Shown piece by piece: positions 60,788 through 64,000 of a stretch of DNA of 64,000 nt. The notes beneath the pieces were generated by a model. That model was not told the DNA's origin. It searched no databases and saw only the letters and a list, made by a program, of their open reading frames with translations. The stretch comes from Candidatus Nitrosoglobus terrae (lineage in GTDB: Bacteria > Pseudomonadota > Gammaproteobacteria > Nitrosococcales > Nitrosococcaceae), in contig NZ_AP014836.1 in the NCBI RefSeq assembly GCF_002356115.1, positions 1,675,091-1,739,090 on the forward strand. The letters run 5' to 3'. Both the position numbers and the translations under genes were made by a program. The number at the start of each line of letters is the position of its first letter. Positions within the stretch are counted from its first letter, which is position 1.

Positions 60788-62122
60788 ATGAAAATAACCA
60801 TTTTTGGTTCAGGTTATGTAGGTCTTGTTACCGGCACTTGCCTAGCTGAAGTCGGTAATGATGTGCTCTGCGTCGATATTAATGAGCAAAAAATTGCTAT
60901 GCTTAAACAGGGTAAAATCCCCATCTATGAACCGGGGCTAGATAGCCTAGTACAAAAAAATATAGAAGGAAACCGCCTCAATTTCACCACCGATATCGCC
61001 CAAGGGGTAGCCCATGGTTTATTTCAATTTATTGCGGTAGGTACTCCGCCCGATGAGGATGGCTCTGCAGATCTTCAATATGTGCTTACAGTAGCTCGCA
61101 GCATTGCCGAGCATATGGATCAATACCGTATCATTATCAATAAATCTACTGTCCCCGTAGGAACCGCTGATAAAGTTAAAAACACAATACGGGGTACTTT
61201 AGAAAAACGAGGTTTAAATCTCGAATTTGACGTGGTCTCTAATCCAGAGTTTCTCAAAGAAGGCGCAGCGGTTGAAGATTTTATGAAACCTGATCGGATT
61301 ATTATCGGCGCTGATAATCCCCGTACTATTGAGTTATTACGAGTGCTCTATGCCCCTTTTAATCGAAATCGTGATCGTTTAATCGCTATGGATATTCGCT
61401 CAGCAGAGCTTACCAAATACGCAGCCAATGCTATGTTAGCTACAAAGATTAGTTTCATGAATGAGCTTGCCAATTTAGCAGAAAAACTCGGGGCTGATAT
61501 TGAGCAAACCCGCCGAGGTATTGGCGCTGATCCCCGTATTGGTTACCATTTTATCTACCCAGGCTGTGGTTACGGTGGATCCTGCTTTCCTAAAGATGTA
61601 AAGGCGCTAGAGCAAACTGCCCGTCAAGTAGGCTATAATGCTGAATTATTGAGTGCCGTAGAAACGGTTAATAATCGACAAAAACAAATCATTTTTAACA
61701 AAATACAAGCGCACTTTAAGGGGCAATTGGCTGGGCGAACCATAACCCTATGGGGGCTAGCCTTTAAACCCAACACCGATGATATGCGTGAAGCCCCTAG
61801 TCGCACGCTTATGGAAGCCCTATGGAAAGCGGGAGCTCGGGTTCAAGCCTACGATCCAGCAGCTATGGAAGAAGCTCGACGTATTTATGGCGATCAAACA
61901 AACCTAACACTATGTGAAACACCAGAGGCAGCCTTACAAGGATCTGATGCATTAGCTGTAGTCACCGAATGGAATGTATTTCGTAGCCCTGATTTTGAGG
62001 TGATTAAATCTTCGCTTAAAACCCCTGTAATATTTGATGGCCGCAATCTCTATGATCCCATTTTAATGGCTAACCAAGGTATCATTCATTACTCTATTGG
62101 CCGATTACCCGCAGTTAAATAG
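60788..62122 (+). CDS. ugd: UDP-glucose 6-dehydrogenase
   Basis: Oxidises UDP-glucose to UDP-glucuronate for exopolysaccharide. 444 residues: [18 protein letters not shown] (NAD site), [37 protein letters not shown], catalytic cysteine in [14 protein letters not shown] and [24 protein letters not shown] seven bases before the ATG. Its position beside the XrtA-associated ATPase supports a role in surface polysaccharide. Confidence 0.96.
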   Translation: MKITIFGSGYVGLVTGTCLAEVGNDVLCVDINEQKIAMLKQGKIPIYEPGLDSLVQKNIEGNRLNFTTDIAQGVAHGLFQFIAVGTPPDEDGSADLQYVLTVARSIAEHMDQYRIIINKSTVPVGTADKVKNTIRGTLEKRGLNLEFDVVSNPEFLKEGAAVEDFMKPDRIIIGADNPRTIELLRVLYAPFNRNRDRLIAMDIRSAELTKYAANAMLATKISFMNELANLAEKLGADIEQTRRGIGADPRIGYHFIYPGCGYGGSCFPKDVKALEQTARQVGYNAELLSAVETVNNRQKQIIFNKIQAHFKGQLAGRTITLWGLAFKPNTDDMREAPSRTLMEALWKAGARVQAYDPAAMEEARRIYGDQTNLTLCETPEAALQGSDALAVVTEWNVFRSPDFEVIKSSLKTPVIFDGRNLYDPILMANQGIIHYSIGRLPAVK

Positions 62123-62168
62123 GCTTAAATAACAATTTAATCTTCTTAATCTTTACCAGGACTTAGAT

Positions 62169-63605
62169 ATGCAGTGGGAAACAGTGATTGGGCTAGAAAT
62201 CCATGCCCAGCTTGCAACAAAATCTAAAATCTTCTCAGGAGCCGCTACTACCTATGGAGCGCTGCCAAATACTCAAGCCTGCGCCATCGATTTAGGATTA
62301 CCCGGTGTATTGCCAGTATTAAATGAAGCTGCCGTACGCATGGCCGTTAAATTTGGATTAGCCATTGAAGCTGAAATTGCCAAACGCTCTATCTTTGCCC
62401 GTAAAAATTATTTTTACCCTGATTTGCCCAAAGGCTACCAAATCAGCCAATATGAACTGCCCATTGTTGCAGATGGCCATATAGTCATCAGCTTAGAAGA
62501 TGGAACTGAAAAATCTATCATGATTACCCGAGCGCACTTAGAAGAGGATGCTGGAAAATCTTTACACGAAGATTTCCATGGCATGACGGGAATTGATTTA
62601 AATCGAGCAGGAACACCCTTATTAGAAATTGTCTCTGGGCCAGATTTGCGATCAACCCGAGAAGCCGTAGCTTATATGAAAAAAATTCACACCCTAGTAC
62701 GTTACCTTGAAATCTGCGACGGTAACATGCAAGAGGGATCTTTTCGTTGCGATGCTAACATTTCCATCCGCCCTCAGGGGCAAAAATCCTTGGGTACTCG
62801 TACTGAACTTAAAAATATCAACTCTTTCCGCTTTGTAGAACGCGCGCTCCAGTATGAAATTGAACGTCAAATTGAGATCTTAGAATCGGGGGGTAAAATT
62901 ATTCAGGAAACCCGTCTTTTTGATCCGAGTAAAAATGAAACCCGGTCTATGCGTACAAAGGAGGAGGCTACCGATTATCGCTACTTCCCCGATCCCGATC
63001 TATTGCCCTTAATACTAGATGATGAATTTATTCAAAAAATTAGAGTAACTTTACCCGAACTTCCCGATACCAAACGTAACCGCTTCATGTTGGCATATAA
63101 ACTCTCCACCTATGATGCCAGCGTTCTAACCGTCAGCCGAGAATTAGCTGATTACTTTGAAGCCATGGTTGAAGCCACCGGAGGAGAACCTAAACTATGC
63201 GCTAATTGGGTAATGGGTGATCTCGCAGCTGCCCTTAATAAAGAAAACAAAAATATTGAAGACAGCCCAGTCTCTCCACAACAGCTCGGAGGGTTGATCA
63301 AGCGTATTGTAGATAACACGATCTCTGGCAAGATTGCCAAGACTGTATTTGAAGAAATGTATACCCAACAAGGCGACACCGATGATATCATCGAGCGCCT
63401 TGGCCTAAAACAGGTCACGGATACCGCAAGTATTGAAAGCCTTATTGATGAAGTGCTTACTGCCAATCCTCAGCAGCTAGAGCAATATCGAGCAGGAAAA
63501 GATAAGCTCTTTAGTTTCTTTGTGGGTCAAATCATGAAAATTTCTAAAGGTAAAGTTAATCCGCAGCAGCTTAATGAACTATTGAAGAAAAGGCTTAGCA
63601 TGTAA
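62169..63605 (+). CDS. gatB: Asp-tRNA(Asn)/Glu-tRNA(Gln) amidotransferase subunit B
   Basis: Kinase/tRNA-binding subunit of GatCAB, which amidates misacylated Glu-tRNA(Gln) or Asp-tRNA(Asn). 478 residues: [82 protein letters not shown], and the C-terminal YqeY-like domain. No gatA or gatC within the window; they would normally lie upstream, so the operon is split here. Confidence 0.97.
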   Translation: MQWETVIGLEIHAQLATKSKIFSGAATTYGALPNTQACAIDLGLPGVLPVLNEAAVRMAVKFGLAIEAEIAKRSIFARKNYFYPDLPKGYQISQYELPIVADGHIVISLEDGTEKSIMITRAHLEEDAGKSLHEDFHGMTGIDLNRAGTPLLEIVSGPDLRSTREAVAYMKKIHTLVRYLEICDGNMQEGSFRCDANISIRPQGQKSLGTRTELKNINSFRFVERALQYEIERQIEILESGGKIIQETRLFDPSKNETRSMRTKEEATDYRYFPDPDLLPLILDDEFIQKIRVTLPELPDTKRNRFMLAYKLSTYDASVLTVSRELADYFEAMVEATGGEPKLCANWVMGDLAAALNKENKNIEDSPVSPQQLGGLIKRIVDNTISGKIAKTVFEEMYTQQGDTDDIIERLGLKQVTDTASIESLIDEVLTANPQQLEQYRAGKDKLFSFFVGQIMKISKGKVNPQQLNELLKKRLSM

Positions 63606-63640
63606 GAAACAACTTGATTTTATGTTACTTTGAATTAGCC

Positions 63641-63660
63641 TTAGCTGGCTAGCCAGCTAA
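63641..63660. terminator. Perfect 20-base palindrome after gatB
   Basis: TTAGCTGGCTAGCCAGCTAA is fully self-complementary and lies 36 bases after the gatB stop, between convergent genes. It could form a hairpin in either transcript and act as a weak bidirectional terminator; AGCTAAAAAA follows on the plus strand. Confidence 0.4.
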
Positions 63661-63689
63661 AGCTAAAAAACCTACAAGTGACGGTTAAT

Positions 63690-64000
63690 CTAGGCTACTG
63701 CTAATAGCTCTTGACAAGCTTTTTCACAGGCACGGCAGGATTGGGCACACAGCTGGCAATGCTCATGCATTTTAGCATGCTTCTCGCATTCCACAGCACA
63801 GGTATTACAAGCTACGACGCAGGCCTCTAATTGCTTGCGCAGCATATTCTGGCTTGGCTCAGTCTGTCGAGCCACCACCTGCCCTGTTACTTCACAAATG
63901 GCAGCGCAATCAAGGCAAGTTCGGATACAGCGCCGGACATGGGCTACATCCTCCTCAGCTAGACAGGCATCAGCGCAGAGAGTACAGGCCTCTAAACAAG
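63690..64000 (-). CDS. Cysteine-rich four-helix-bundle copper-binding protein, partial
   Basis: The frame runs in from the right edge; about 103 codons are in the window and the start is beyond it. Regular cysteines spaced as CxxxCxxC recur along the helices: ACTLCADAC, CIRTCLDCAAIC, CVVACNTCAVEC, HCQLCAQSCRACEKAC. This is the pattern of the Csp copper-storage / DUF326 family, cytosolic or exported bundles that hold many Cu(I) ions in their core. The end of the protein is ELLAVA. Whether a Tat signal precedes it cannot be seen. Confidence 0.85.
   Translation of the reverse strand, partial: CLEACTLCADACLAEEDVAHVRRCIRTCLDCAAICEVTGQVVARQTEPSQNMLRKQLEACVVACNTCAVECEKHAKMHEHCQLCAQSCRACEKACQELLAVA

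Overview
The window is a 64 kb stretch of chromosome from an AT-rich gammaproteobacterium. The evidence is the gene order and protein types: the dapA-bamC-purC cluster divergent from gcvR-bcp, clpA-clpS, zur-znuACB, murU-amgK, ubiK-comM-rep, and gatB-type housekeeping genes. A PEP-CTERM protein, an XrtA-type ATPase and tRNA-Val(CAC) point to an environmental, exopolysaccharide-making lineage. My best guess is the Chromatiales/Nitrosococcus neighbourhood, but that is inference. No prophage, plasmid, CRISPR array or intact insertion sequence is visible.

Layout. 1-11 kb: 5' end of acetolactate synthase, pyrC, a decayed IS605-like element, then purC-bamC-dapA facing gcvR-bcp-nrdA-nrdB, and an OmpA-type protein with calcium-binding repeats. 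11-18 kb: zur-znuA-znuC-znuB behind a Zur-box-like palindrome, then clpA, clpS, grxD and sodB. 18-24 kb: argD-argF, the cell-wall recycling pair amgK-murU, tRNA-Val and a PEP-CTERM protein. 24-33 kb: rfbB-rfbA-rfbC-rfbD (dTDP-rhamnose), zwf, glgA, ppc. 33-37 kb: an accessory patch with two broken genes (an unknown protein and a nucleoside deaminase), an eIF-2B-like protein and gamma-glutamyltransferase. 37-50 kb: aldo/keto reductase, ferredoxin, coaD, rsmD, an M16 peptidase pair, ftsY, ilvD, rep, comM, ubiK. 50-57 kb: an outer-membrane porin, a RimK-like ATP-grasp enzyme with its GNAT/C39-peptidase partner, argE and argA. 57-64 kb: an unknown protein, rppH, a HAD phosphatase, an XrtA-associated ATPase, ugd, gatB and a cysteine-rich copper-storage-like protein cut by the window end.

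How the genes fit together. Arginine synthesis is represented by argA, argE, argD and argF in two places. Surface polysaccharide precursors (dTDP-rhamnose, UDP-glucuronate) occur together with PEP-CTERM/exosortase components. Zinc uptake is a self-contained regulated operon.

The most interesting uncharacterised system is the two-gene RimK-like/GNAT-C39 module at 51.5-54.1 kb with an M20-type peptidase gene (argE) next to it. The family is predicted to make or process a small peptide whose identity, to my knowledge, is unknown. Secondary points of interest are the remains of two IS200/IS605-type elements, a deaminase pseudogene that has lost its zinc-binding motif, an unknown gene interrupted by a frameshift and an amber codon, and an rsmD gene without a normal start codon.
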